Below, piece by piece: positions 17,792 through 39,572 of a stretch of DNA of 64,000 nucleotides. The first letter of the stretch is position 1. The number at the start of each line of letters is the position of its first letter. Below the pieces are notes generated by a model, which did no database searches, was not told where the DNA came from, and saw only the letters and a program-made list of their open reading frames with translations. A program made the translations under genes and the position numbers. The DNA comes from Streptomyces violaceusniger (lineage in GTDB: Bacteria; Actinomycetota; Actinomycetes; Streptomycetales; Streptomycetaceae). Where the stretch lies: NCBI GenBank assembly GCA_005405945.1, contig BJHW01000002.1, positions 620,001 through 684,000 of the forward strand. The letters run 5' to 3'.

Positions 17792-18832
17792 ATGACCGAG
17801 CAGCCGGTCCGGACATCCGGCGGGCGGCCCATCGGGATCCTCGGCACCGGCTCGTATCTGCCCGCCGAGACCGTGTCCAACGAGGTGGTGGCCGAGCGCG
17901 CGGGGGTGACCCCGGAGTGGATCTCGGCGAAGACCGGGATCCACCGCCGCCGTTACGCCGCCGACCACGAGGCCACCTCCGATCTGGCCGTGGAGGCCGC
18001 CCGCGCCGCCCTCGCGGACGCCGGGATCAGCGCCGACCAGCTCGGCTGGATCGTGGTGGCCACCTCCACCCCCGATCAGCCCCAGCCCGCCACCGCCTGT
18101 CTGGTGCAGCACCGGATCGGCGCGACCGGCGCCGCCGCCTTCGACCTCAACGCGGTCTGCAGCGGCTTCGTCTTCGCCCTGGTGACGGCGGCCGGGCTGC
18201 TGTCCGCCGGGTCCGGCGCCCCCGCCCCGTACGCCCTGGTGATCGGGGCCGATGTCTACTCCCGCATCATCGACCGCACCGACCGGCGCACCGCCGTGCT
18301 CTTCGGCGACGGGGCCGGGGCGGTGGTGCTCGGGCCCGTCCGCCCCGGCTACGGCCTCAGCGGATCGCTGCTCACCAGCGACGGCGCGCTCCACGAGCTG
18401 ATCGAGGTGACGGCGGGCGGCAGCCGTGCCCCGGCGTCGGAGAAGACCCTCGCCGACGGGGGCCACTTCTTCCGGATGCGGGGCCGCGCGGTCAGCGAAT
18501 ACGTCCTGGCCGAGCTGCCGCGCGCGATACGGCGCCTGCTGGCCGCGCACCGCACGGACCCCGCGAGCGTGGACCACTTCATTCCCCATCAGGCCAACGG
18601 CGTGCTGCTGGCCAAGGCGCTTGGCGACCTCGGACTGCCGCGGGCGCGCACTCATCTGACGGTGGCCGAGCACGGCAACACCAGCGCCGCATCCATCCCG
18701 CTGGCGCTCGACGACGCCCGGCGGCAGGGCGTGTTCGTCGACGGGGAGTTGCTCCTGCTGGCCGGTTTCGGCGGCGGGATGTCGCTCGGCGCCGCGCTGC
18801 TCACATGGCAGGACGGCCACCGCGGTCCGTGA
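17792..18832 (+). CDS. NphT7-like acetoacetyl-CoA synthase (KAS III family)
   Basis: Decarboxylative condensation of acetyl-CoA with malonyl-CoA to acetoacetyl-CoA is the likely reaction. The 346-residue thiolase-fold protein has the catalytic triad: Cys in FDLNAVCSGFVFAL, His in DHFIPHQANGVLL, Asn in EHGNTSAASIPLAL. It follows NphT7 (the mevalonate-cluster enzyme) closely in remembered sequence: ATSTPDQPQPATACLVQH, ALVIGADVYSRI, VLFGDGAGAVVLGP, LLLLAGFGGGMS. ATG 17792 is used. The next gene, 38 bases on, is a 3-hydroxyacyl-CoA dehydrogenase, so the pair would make 3-hydroxybutyryl-CoA, on the way to crotonyl- and ethylmalonyl-CoA for PKS module 1. A FabH-type acyl-ACP role is less likely but possible. 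Confidence 0.88.
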   Translation: MTEQPVRTSGGRPIGILGTGSYLPAETVSNEVVAERAGVTPEWISAKTGIHRRRYAADHEATSDLAVEAARAALADAGISADQLGWIVVATSTPDQPQPATACLVQHRIGATGAAAFDLNAVCSGFVFALVTAAGLLSAGSGAPAPYALVIGADVYSRIIDRTDRRTAVLFGDGAGAVVLGPVRPGYGLSGSLLTSDGALHELIEVTAGGSRAPASEKTLADGGHFFRMRGRAVSEYVLAELPRAIRRLLAAHRTDPASVDHFIPHQANGVLLAKALGDLGLPRARTHLTVAEHGNTSAASIPLALDDARRQGVFVDGELLLLAGFGGGMSLGAALLTWQDGHRGP

Positions 18833-18870
18833 CCAATCCAAGGTCCCAGCCAGCGAAAGGACTCATCGGC

Positions 18871-20589
18871 ATGGCACAGCGCTTCCCCACCGTCGCGGTG
18901 TTCGGGCTCGGCACCACCGGCCGCCACCTCGTGGACGCCCTGGTCCGCGGCGGCCGGCGGGTGATCGCCGTGGAGCGGGACGAACCGGCCCTGCGGCGCG
19001 GCCGGGCGGAGGTGGCCGCGCCGGAATCCGCCGTCGAGTTCACCGCCGACCCGGCGGCCGCCGCCCGGGCCGATCTGGTGGTCGAGGCGGTCCCCGAACG
19101 GCTGGAGACCAAGCGCCGGCTGCTCGCCCGCGCCCACGCCGACTGCCCGCCGGAGACGGTGTTCGCCACGACGACCACCGGGCTCCCGGTGACCGAGATC
19201 GCCGTGGGCTCCGGGCGGACCGACCGCACCGTAGGGTTGCACCTCTTCCCGCTGGGCCCCGACCGCGAGCAGCCGGCGGTGGAGGTGGTGGGCACCCCGC
19301 TCACCGCGGACGCGGTCCTGGCCGACGTCCGGGAGCTGGTCCGCGACCTGGGCCGGACACCGGTGCGGGTGGCCGACCGGCCGGGCTTCGTCGGGGGCGC
19401 GCTCACCATGGCGTACCTCAACAACGCGGTGGCCATGTACGAGCGGCGCTACGCCTCGCGCGACAGCATCGACACCGCCATGACCCTGGGCTGCGGACTG
19501 CCGATGGGGCCACTGGCCCAGCTGGACGCCATGGGTCTGGACACCGCGCGGGACTCCCTGGAGGCGCTGTACGAGCGCACCGGCGACCCGCGGTACGCGC
19601 CCGCGCCCACTCTGGCCCATATGGTGACCGCCGGTCTGCTCGGGGTGAAGGCGGGCCGCGGCTTCTACGAGTACGGGGCGGGCGGCGCGGCGCGGGGCGG
19701 GGCGACGGACGGCCTGGGCGAGCCCGTACCGGCCCGCGCGGTGCGGCGGATCGGGGTGGTGGGCTCGGGCACGATGGCCGTCGGGATCGCGGAGGTGTGC
19801 GCGCGCTCCGGCTATCCGACGGTGCTGGTGGCCCGGAGCGAGACGCGCGCGAAGGAGGCCACCGCCGCCGTGGAGCGCTCGCTGGAGCGCGGGGTGCGGC
19901 GCGGCAAGCTGGCGCCCGAGCTGCTCACCGAGGCGATGGACCGGCTGACCGGGGGCTGTGAACTCCAGGCGCTCGGCGCCTGCGACCTGGTGGTCGAGGC
20001 CGTGGCGGAGGACATCGACGTCAAGCGGGCCGTCTTCGCCGATCTGGACCGGGTGTGCGCACCCGGTGCGGTGCTCGCCACCTCCACCTCCAGCCTGCCC
20101 GTCATCGAGTGCGCGATGGCGACGCGGCGGCCCGAGGACGTCATCGGAATGCACTTCTTCAACCCCGCGCCGGTGATGCGGCTGGTCGAGGTGGTGCACA
20201 CCGTGCTGACCTCCAAGGAGGCGCTCGGCACGGCACACGCGGTGGCCGCGGCGCTCGGCAAGCGCGCGGTGGACTGCCCGGACCGGGCGGGCTTCATCGT
20301 CAACGCGCTGCTCTTCCCCTATCTGAACAGCGCGGTGGCGATGCTCGAGGAGGGCTGGGCCACCGCCGATGACATCGACACGGTGATGGCGGCTGGGCAG
20401 GGCTATCCGATGGGCCCGCTGCGGCTGCTGGATGTGATCGGCCTGGATGTCTCGCTCGCCATCCAGCGCACCCTGCACGGCACCTTCCGGGATCCGGCCC
20501 TGACCCCGGCCCGCCATCTTCGGCGGCTGGTCGAGGCGGGTCACCTGGGCCGCAAGGGCGGCAGGGGGCTGCACCTCCACGAGCGATGA
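18871..20589 (+). CDS. Tandem-domain 3-hydroxyacyl-CoA (3-hydroxybutyryl-CoA) dehydrogenase
   Basis: Two complete NAD-binding plus C-terminal dehydrogenase units in 572 residues, each about 280 long. Unit 1: VAVFGLGTTGRHLVDALVRG, VGLHLFPLG, DRPGFVGGALTMAYLNNAVA. Unit 2 (from about 288): RRIGVVGSGTMAVGIAEVCA, VLATSTSSLPVIECA, IGMHFFNPAPVMRLVEVVHT, DRAGFIVNALLFPYLNSAVA. The second unit keeps the His/Glu pair and the Ser of TSSLP. The first replaces FNP and TSSLP (FPL, TTTTGLP) and may be structural or of altered specificity. ATG 18871 has GAAAGG 10 bases upstream. Predicted role: reduce acetoacetyl-CoA from the neighbouring synthase, feeding ethylmalonyl-CoA supply. No crotonyl-CoA carboxylase/reductase is in the window. 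Confidence 0.9.
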   Translation: MAQRFPTVAVFGLGTTGRHLVDALVRGGRRVIAVERDEPALRRGRAEVAAPESAVEFTADPAAAARADLVVEAVPERLETKRRLLARAHADCPPETVFATTTTGLPVTEIAVGSGRTDRTVGLHLFPLGPDREQPAVEVVGTPLTADAVLADVRELVRDLGRTPVRVADRPGFVGGALTMAYLNNAVAMYERRYASRDSIDTAMTLGCGLPMGPLAQLDAMGLDTARDSLEALYERTGDPRYAPAPTLAHMVTAGLLGVKAGRGFYEYGAGGAARGGATDGLGEPVPARAVRRIGVVGSGTMAVGIAEVCARSGYPTVLVARSETRAKEATAAVERSLERGVRRGKLAPELLTEAMDRLTGGCELQALGACDLVVEAVAEDIDVKRAVFADLDRVCAPGAVLATSTSSLPVIECAMATRRPEDVIGMHFFNPAPVMRLVEVVHTVLTSKEALGTAHAVAAALGKRAVDCPDRAGFIVNALLFPYLNSAVAMLEEGWATADDIDTVMAAGQGYPMGPLRLLDVIGLDVSLAIQRTLHGTFRDPALTPARHLRRLVEAGHLGRKGGRGLHLHER

Positions 20590-21147
20590 CAATCGGTGTG
20601 CCAGATGCCATTGGAATAGTCCAGCGGCGGGTGGGTGGCCTGGGAATTCGTCGGCGCGGGAATAGGTATGTCAGCTCGCTGTCCGCTTTATGGCATGAGA
20701 ATTCCTGGTGAATCGCTTGCGGTTACCGACGGCAACAGACATAAGAATCGCATTAGCGATCAAAACGGGCAAATAAATGTTCGAAACGGATCCCGGTGCG
20801 CCCCTATCGGTGACCACTTGGTGTCGCGGGCAGGGATGTCATGGATTACCCCGGGTGCCGCTAGGGGGTCTCGTGTATGCTGGCCCTTCCGAACAAATGC
20901 GCACGTGAACGGGGGTGGCGCAGGTTGTCAGGGTGTCGGTGCACTTCGGCTTCGCGGTGTTGCCCCACGTAGGGGTGTCCCGCTCGTATCGCTTTTGTCG
21001 ATCGTCGGGCAGCCCACTCAGAATTGGTAATTCGTTAACGATGATTTTACGTGCGGCGATGGTGGCGTGACCGGTCGGCGGATAGCTTGCTGGGAGGCGT
21101 TCGGGCTGCCGTGAGCAGTGCTTCGCGTCGCATTCGGGGTGCGAGCA
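20590..21147. promoter_or_regulatory. Long upstream region of the LAL regulator gene
   Basis: About 560 bases without a credible gene, clearly less GC-rich than its surroundings. It contains ATCGC-ATTA-GCGAT (20747-20760), TTACCCC...CTAGGGGG (20846-20868), CCCCACGTAGGGGTG (20963-20977), and overlapping palindromes GAATT-GGT-AATTC (21021-21033) and TCGTTAACGA (21032-21041). The density of symmetric elements suggests several regulators act here. Open frames inside it have poor codon bias. Confidence 0.55.
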
Positions 21148-24024
21148 ATGGTGTTTTCATCGGCCAGAGCCAGACAATTCGACGCACAATTCGGGAGACT
21201 TCGGCGGGCATTTTCCAGATGTCTGTCCGGGGAGGCGGGCATCGTGCTCGTCGAGGGCGCGGTCGGTTGTGGCAAGACCCATACGCTCGAAGCGGTCACG
21301 GCCCATGCGGCGAGGGCCGGAGCCCTCGTCCTCAAGGCATACGGAACCTCGGCCGACCGGGCTCCGCTCGGCACCCTGCGTCAGCTCCTGGACTCGCCCC
21401 GGCTGCCCAGGGCGACCGCCGACCAACTGCGCCGGGCACTCGACCACGGCGCCCTCGACGCCGCACCGCCCCGGGAAACCCCTGGTGGCGAGGTCGTCGG
21501 CGCGAACCCCACCCATGTCCAGGGAGCCCGGGAGTTCCGCGCCGCACTCCATGAACTCGCCTCCCGCGAACCGGTGGTGATCTGCGTCGACGAACTCCAG
21601 CTCGTCGACGCGGCGTCACTTCAGTACCTGCTGTACCTGGCGACACGTTCGCGCTCGGCCAAACTCCTCATGGTGTTCGCCCAGGCGACGGACAGCGAAC
21701 AGAAAGACGCCGTCTTCAATACCGAACTGCTGCGCCAGCCCAATTTCCAGCGGCTGCGGCTGGAGCGGCTGTCCTGGGAGGAGACGGCGCATCTGCTCAC
21801 CACTCGTCTGGGACTTCCGGATTCCACCGATGTGGCTTACACGTGGTACGAGGTGAGCGGCGGTAATCCGTTGTTGCTACGCGCGGTGATTGACGATTAC
21901 CGCACCGCCGGGGCGCCCCCACGGCGCAGCCGCGCAGTGGAACCCGTCGTGGGCGACATGTTCGTCCAGGCCGTACTCACCTGTGTCTACCGCAGCGGGC
22001 GCACCGTCTCCCGGCTGGCCGAGGGCATCGCGGTGCTCGGGGCGTCCGCCTCCCTCGAACTCCTCGGCCGGCTGCTGCGGATCGGCCCCGCCGGAACCCA
22101 CCGCGGAGTCGCCGCGCTGGACGCGGCGGGCCTCGTCGACGGTCTCGCCTTCCGCCACCCGTATGTCGAGGCCGCGGTGCTGGAGGACATGGACCCCGAG
22201 GTGCGGCTGGACATGAACCGCCGCGCCGCCGTCCTGCTGCACCAGGGCGGCGGGGGAACCCTCGCCGTGGCCCGCCATCTGCTCGCCGCCCAGGCCGCCG
22301 ACGAGCCCTGGGCGGTGCCGCTGCTGCGGGACGCCGCGCAGCAGGCGCTCGCCGAGGACGACGCCAAGCTGGCGGTGGCCTGTCTTGAGCTGGCGTACGC
22401 GGCCTGCGCGGACGAGGAGCTGCGGGCCGGGATCAGGATCGGCACCGCCGGGATCATGTGGCGGCTCAACCCCTCGGCATCCGAGCGGATGCTGGAGGAG
22501 CCGCTGGCCGCGCTGTTCGCCGACCGGCTGCCCGCCTCCCACATCGGGCGGCTGATCGAGCTGTTGCTCGCCCACGGTCGGATCGAGGAGGCGCGCGGCG
22601 CCATCGGCCGGCTCAACGCCGTCATGAGCAACGCGGGACCCACCTCGATGTCCCAGTTCCGGCTGACCGCCCGCTGGGCCCAGGAGTCCGGTGCGCAGGA
22701 CCGGACCCCGGGGGCCGCGGCGCGGCAGGGCGAGGACGGCGGCGCCTCCCGTACGCAGCTCAGATCCCGCAGACCCTCCTCGCTCTCGACCATCACCGCG
22801 GCGTTCAGCGGCTTCTTCGGGCGCGGGGGGAGCGAGGAGTCGCCGGTGGCCGCGGCCGAGAAGGTGCTCGACGTCTCGCCGCTCACCGACGCCACCTTCG
22901 AGCCCATCGTCAACTCGGTGAACGCGCTGGTGTACGCGGGCCGCCCGGACAAGGCGGCGCCGTGGTGCGACGCGCTGATGGACGAGGCCGAGCGGCGCCG
23001 GGCACCGGGCTGGCGGGCCATCTTCGCCTCGATCCGCGCCGAAATCGCCCTGCGGCAGGGCAATCTCGTGGAGTCGGCGGCCTACGCGACCACCGCCCTG
23101 GAGATCGTGCCAGGGCGCGACGGAAGCGTCTTCATCGGCGGCCCCCTGGCCAGCCAGATCCTGGCGTACACGGAGATGGGCAAGCACGACGCGGCGGCGC
23201 GGCATCTGAGCCGCCCGGTCCCCGAGGCGCTGTTCAAGAGCATCTACGGACTGGGCTACACCCGCGCCCGCGGCCGCTACTACCTGGCCACCAACCGCAT
23301 CAACGCGGCGCTCGGCGAATTCCTCATGGCCGGCCGGCTCGCCCAGCTGTGGGAGCTCGACCAGCCGGCGCTGCTGCCCTGGCGGTCGGATGCCGCCGAG
23401 GCATGGCTGGCGCTCGGCGACCGGGAGAAGGCCGCCAACCTGATCTCCGAGCAGCTGGCCAGGAACGGCGCCGGGGACTCCCGGGTCCGCGGCGTCTCCC
23501 TGCGGTTACTCGCCGCGGCGGGCGACATCGAGAACCGGTCCCGGCTGCTCGGCCAGGCCGTCGAGGAGCTGCAGTGCTCCGGCGACCGCCTGGAGCTGGC
23601 CCGGGCGCTGGACGATCTGGGTCGTACGCTGCGCGGATCAGGGGAGCTGGGGCGGGCCGACGCCATCATGGGCCGGGCCTGGCGGATGGCCAAGGAGTGC
23701 GGCGCCGAGGAACTGTGCGCCCGTATCCGCCTCGACTCCGGTCTGGAGGCCCGCGAACCACGGCCGGTGGTACGGCCGGTGGCCGGACCGCTCGGCCCGA
23801 AACGGGCGGTGCCGCCGTCCCTGGGCACCAAGCTCAGCGAATCCGAGGCCCGGGTCGCCGCCCTGGCGGTGGACGGTTATACGAACCGGGAAATAGCGGC
23901 CAGCCTGTTCATCACCATCAGTACGGTGGAACAGCATTTGACGCGGGTGTACCGCAAGCTGAATATCAGGAGCCGGCAGCAGCTGCCGACCGCGCTCCGG
24001 GCCCAGGTGGACGAAATCGCCTGA
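21148..24024 (+). CDS. LuxR-family LAL transcriptional regulator, cluster-situated, with TTA codon
   Basis: Large ATP-binding regulator of about 958 residues, the probable pathway activator. The N-terminal AAA-like domain has Walker A GAVGCGKTHT (about residue 35) and Walker B-like VVICVDELQLVD. The middle is a helical TPR-like region, and the C-terminus is a LuxR helix-turn-helix: LSESEARVAALAVDGYTNRE then IAASLFITISTVEQHLTRVY and RKLNIRSRQQL. ATG 21148 is preferred over the upstream GTG 21118 because the next residues (MVFSSARARQF) open like related regulators; neither has a strong ribosome-binding site. Leu codon TTA at 23506-23508 predicts dependence on the bldA tRNA. It sits between precursor genes and rmlA, facing the PKS. 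Confidence 0.93.
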   Translation: MVFSSARARQFDAQFGRLRRAFSRCLSGEAGIVLVEGAVGCGKTHTLEAVTAHAARAGALVLKAYGTSADRAPLGTLRQLLDSPRLPRATADQLRRALDHGALDAAPPRETPGGEVVGANPTHVQGAREFRAALHELASREPVVICVDELQLVDAASLQYLLYLATRSRSAKLLMVFAQATDSEQKDAVFNTELLRQPNFQRLRLERLSWEETAHLLTTRLGLPDSTDVAYTWYEVSGGNPLLLRAVIDDYRTAGAPPRRSRAVEPVVGDMFVQAVLTCVYRSGRTVSRLAEGIAVLGASASLELLGRLLRIGPAGTHRGVAALDAAGLVDGLAFRHPYVEAAVLEDMDPEVRLDMNRRAAVLLHQGGGGTLAVARHLLAAQAADEPWAVPLLRDAAQQALAEDDAKLAVACLELAYAACADEELRAGIRIGTAGIMWRLNPSASERMLEEPLAALFADRLPASHIGRLIELLLAHGRIEEARGAIGRLNAVMSNAGPTSMSQFRLTARWAQESGAQDRTPGAAARQGEDGGASRTQLRSRRPSSLSTITAAFSGFFGRGGSEESPVAAAEKVLDVSPLTDATFEPIVNSVNALVYAGRPDKAAPWCDALMDEAERRRAPGWRAIFASIRAEIALRQGNLVESAAYATTALEIVPGRDGSVFIGGPLASQILAYTEMGKHDAAARHLSRPVPEALFKSIYGLGYTRARGRYYLATNRINAALGEFLMAGRLAQLWELDQPALLPWRSDAAEAWLALGDREKAANLISEQLARNGAGDSRVRGVSLRLLAAAGDIENRSRLLGQAVEELQCSGDRLELARALDDLGRTLRGSGELGRADAIMGRAWRMAKECGAEELCARIRLDSGLEAREPRPVVRPVAGPLGPKRAVPPSLGTKLSESEARVAALAVDGYTNREIAASLFITISTVEQHLTRVYRKLNIRSRQQLPTALRAQVDEIA

Positions 24025-24051
24025 GCGATGACGTGGGCGAGGTCCCGCGGA

Positions 24052-24077
24052 AGGGGTGGCCGCACGCGGCCACCCCT
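24052..24077 (+). terminator. Strong hairpin after the LAL regulator gene (terminator or operator)
   Basis: AGGGGTGGCCG and CGGCCACCCCT form a perfect 11-base-pair stem with a CACG loop, 27 bases after the regulator stop. No T-run follows. The arms contain AGGGGTGG/CCACCCCT, the same sequence as the motif in front of the PKS genes, so it may be a protein-binding site as well as, or instead of, a terminator. Confidence 0.6.
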
Positions 24078-24086
24078 GTTGTATGC

Positions 24087-24110
24087 CCACCCCTGATTAC
24101 CCCCCTATCG
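24087..24110 (+). promoter_or_regulatory. CCACCCCT / TTACCCCCCTA elements upstream of rmlA
   Basis: CCACCCCTGATTACCCCCCT contains two C4-5 blocks that are inverted versions of the TTAGGGGTGG motif seen before the PKS genes. It lies 50-75 bases upstream of the rmlA start, where an activator site would be expected. TTGATAGC at about 24143 is close to the start; the leader is short and lacks a clear ribosome-binding site. Confidence 0.45.
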
Positions 24111-24160
24111 CCGCGGCAGGCCTGGAGTACGGGCTGACCGCGTTGATAGCTTCTGGCCGC

Positions 24161-25033
24161 ATGAAGGGCATAGTCCTCGCCGGAGGAAGCGGTACCCGAC
24201 TGCATCCGTTGACACATGCGGTGTCGAAGCAGATCCTTCCCGTCTACAACAAACCGATGATCTATTACCCGCTGTCGGTGCTCATGCTCGGCGGCGTCAG
24301 GGAAATCCAGATCATCTCGACCCCGCTCCATGTGGAGCTGTTCCGCGCGCTTCTCGGCGACGGCGGCTGGCTGGGTCTTTCGATCGAGTACGCCGAACAG
24401 CCCGAGGCCAATGGAATCGCCGAGGCATTCATCATCGGAGCCGAGTTCATCGGCGATGACCAGGTGGCGCTGGTCCTCGGCGACAATATCTTCCACGGGC
24501 CCGGGTTTTCGAAGATGCTGCACCATGAGGCAAGCCAGGTCGACGGCTGTGTGCTCTTCGGCTACGGAGTCAAGGACCCCGAGCGCTACGGCGTCGGGGA
24601 AATGGATGAGGAGGGCAGGCTGATCTCCCTCGAGGAGAAGCCGGCCGACCCCAAATCCAATCTGGCCATCACCGGTCTGTATCTCTACGACAACGACGTC
24701 GTGGACATCGCCAAGAACGTACGGCCCTCCGCACGCGGCGAACTGGAGATCACCGACGTCAACCGCGTCTATCTGGAACGCGGAAAGGCCAGACTGGTGG
24801 GGCTCGGCCGCGGATTCGCCTGGCTGGACACCGGAACCCATGACTCGCTGCTCCAGGCGGGCCAGTATGTGCAGCTTCTGGAGCAGCGCCAGGGCGTGCG
24901 GATCGCCTGTCTCGAGGAGATAGCCTTCCGCATGGGGTTCATCGACGCCGCCGCCTGCTATGAGCTCGGTGCGGAGCTCAGCAAGACGGACTACGGACAA
25001 TATCTGATGGATATCGCGGCCAATAACCGCTGA
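24161..25033 (+). CDS. rmlA: Glucose-1-phosphate thymidylyltransferase RmlA
   Basis: Makes dTDP-glucose from glucose-1-phosphate and dTTP, the first committed step to a dTDP-deoxysugar. The 290-residue protein has normal length: MKGIVLAGGSGTRLHPLTHA (nucleotide-binding loop), SKQILPVYNKPMIYYPLS, IEYAEQPEANGIAEAFIIG, LVLGDNIFHG (metal-binding Asp), EKPADPKSNLAITGLYLYD, ARGELEITDVN and GFAWLDTGTHDSLLQA. ATG 24161 is the family start; open frame upstream is antisense to nothing useful and is not part of the gene. It is followed after 13 bases by rmlB, so both are one unit. In this context it should supply the 2-deoxy-L-fucose of the macrodiolide. Confidence 0.96.
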   Translation: MKGIVLAGGSGTRLHPLTHAVSKQILPVYNKPMIYYPLSVLMLGGVREIQIISTPLHVELFRALLGDGGWLGLSIEYAEQPEANGIAEAFIIGAEFIGDDQVALVLGDNIFHGPGFSKMLHHEASQVDGCVLFGYGVKDPERYGVGEMDEEGRLISLEEKPADPKSNLAITGLYLYDNDVVDIAKNVRPSARGELEITDVNRVYLERGKARLVGLGRGFAWLDTGTHDSLLQAGQYVQLLEQRQGVRIACLEEIAFRMGFIDAAACYELGAELSKTDYGQYLMDIAANNR

Positions 25034-25046
25034 AGGGTTGTCTCCA

Positions 25047-26021
25047 GTGCGCATAGTTGTGACCGGCGGCGCGGGCTTCATCGGCTCCCACTTCGTCCGG
25101 CAGACCTTGACAGGGGCGTACCCGGCCTGGGCGGACGCCCAGGTCGTGGTGGTCGACAAGCTCACCTACGCGGGCAACGAGGCCAACCTGGCCGAGGTCG
25201 CCGACAGCCCCCGGCTGCGCTTCGTCCGCGGTGACATCTGCGACGGCGAACTCGTCGGCGAGCTGCTGCGCGACACCGATCTGGTGGTCCACTTCGCCGC
25301 CGAATCGCATGTCGACCGCTCGATATCCGGCGCCGAGGAATTCGTGCGCACCAATGTCCTGGGCACCCACACCCTCCTCAACGCGGCCGCGAACGCGGAG
25401 GTCGGAAAGTTCGTCCACATCTCCACGGACGAGGTCTACGGCTCCATTGACAGCGGCTCCTGGAGCGAGGAGGAACCACTCGAACCCAACTCGCCGTATT
25501 CCGCCTCCAAGGCGTCCTCCGATCTGCTGGCCCGGGCCTTCCACCGCACCCATGGACTGCCCGTCTGCGTGACCCGCTGCTCCAACAACTATGGCCCTTA
25601 CCAGCACCCCGAGAAGGTCATTCCGCTCTTCGTCACCCACCTCATGGACGGCAGACCGGTGCCGCTCTACGGCGACGGCGGGAATGTCCGGGACTGGCTG
25701 CACGTGGACGACCACTGCCGAGGTATCGCGCTGGTCGCCGAGAACGGTCGCCCGGGAGAGGTCTACAACATCGGCGGCGGCACCGAACTGACCAACCTGG
25801 AACTCACGGAACGGCTGCTCGAACTGCTCGGCGCCGACCACTCCCTGGTCGAGCGGGTGCCTGACCGCAAGGGCCATGACCGCCGTTACTCGGTGGACAT
25901 CACGAAAATCTCCGCGGAACTCGGCTACCGCCCCGAGATGTCGTTCGGACACGGCCTCGCGGAAACCGCCAAGTGGTACATGACACACCGCGGTTGGTGG
26001 GAACCGCTCAAGAAGAGGTGA
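25047..26021 (+). CDS. rmlB: dTDP-glucose 4,6-dehydratase RmlB
   Basis: Extended short-chain dehydrogenase that converts dTDP-glucose to dTDP-4-keto-6-deoxyglucose. Seen: Rossmann loop VTGGAGFIGSHFVRQ, VVHFAAESHVDRSI, catalytic Thr-Asp-Glu in HISTDEVYGS, catalytic Tyr-Lys in YSASKASSD, then TRCSNNYGPYQHPEKVIPLF and DWLHVDDHCRGI. Length 324 residues is normal. GTG 25047 is chosen because GAAGGG lies nine bases upstream and the protein then begins at the Rossmann strand; TTG 25038 would overlap that site. It is the last gene before the PKS operon promoter; later sugar genes must lie outside the window. Confidence 0.95.
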   Translation: MRIVVTGGAGFIGSHFVRQTLTGAYPAWADAQVVVVDKLTYAGNEANLAEVADSPRLRFVRGDICDGELVGELLRDTDLVVHFAAESHVDRSISGAEEFVRTNVLGTHTLLNAAANAEVGKFVHISTDEVYGSIDSGSWSEEEPLEPNSPYSASKASSDLLARAFHRTHGLPVCVTRCSNNYGPYQHPEKVIPLFVTHLMDGRPVPLYGDGGNVRDWLHVDDHCRGIALVAENGRPGEVYNIGGGTELTNLELTERLLELLGADHSLVERVPDRKGHDRRYSVDITKISAELGYRPEMSFGHGLAETAKWYMTHRGWWEPLKKR

Positions 26022-26157
26022 CCACCCCTACCCCCAAGTTAGGGGTGGCTGCGGTTAGGGGTGGTTGAGTCGACTCCCGCCCCATACCGTCGACTTCCGG
26101 ATCATGGTCAGTCCAGTCGCGTCGTAATCTCAACTGAGAGAAGAGTCTGAGGTCGTG
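26021..26157 (+). promoter_or_regulatory. PKS operon upstream region with repeated TTAGGGGTGG sites
   Basis: Begins at the rmlB stop. ACCACCCCTA (26021-26030) is followed by TTAGGGGTGG at 26039-26048 and again at 26055-26064, a 16-base period. The first pair forms a nine-base inverted repeat (CCACCCCTA/TAGGGGTGG). GAGG at about 26149 is the PKS ribosome-binding site. This is the best-formed example of the motif in the window and sits exactly where the giant PKS operon must be switched on. Confidence 0.65.

Positions 26158-39571
<13,414 letters not shown>

Positions 39572-39572
<1 letters not shown>

Noticed and set aside
17629..18870. An N-terminal extension of the 3-hydroxyacyl-CoA dehydrogenase reaching back to 17629.
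   Set aside because: It runs out of frame through the whole acetoacetyl-CoA synthase gene; ATG 18871 has its own ribosome-binding site and starts at the Rossmann strand.
20635..21030. A possible 131-residue protein upstream of the regulator.
   Set aside because: Poor third-position bias, many AT-rich codons and no recognisable domain; the stretch looks like a promoter region.
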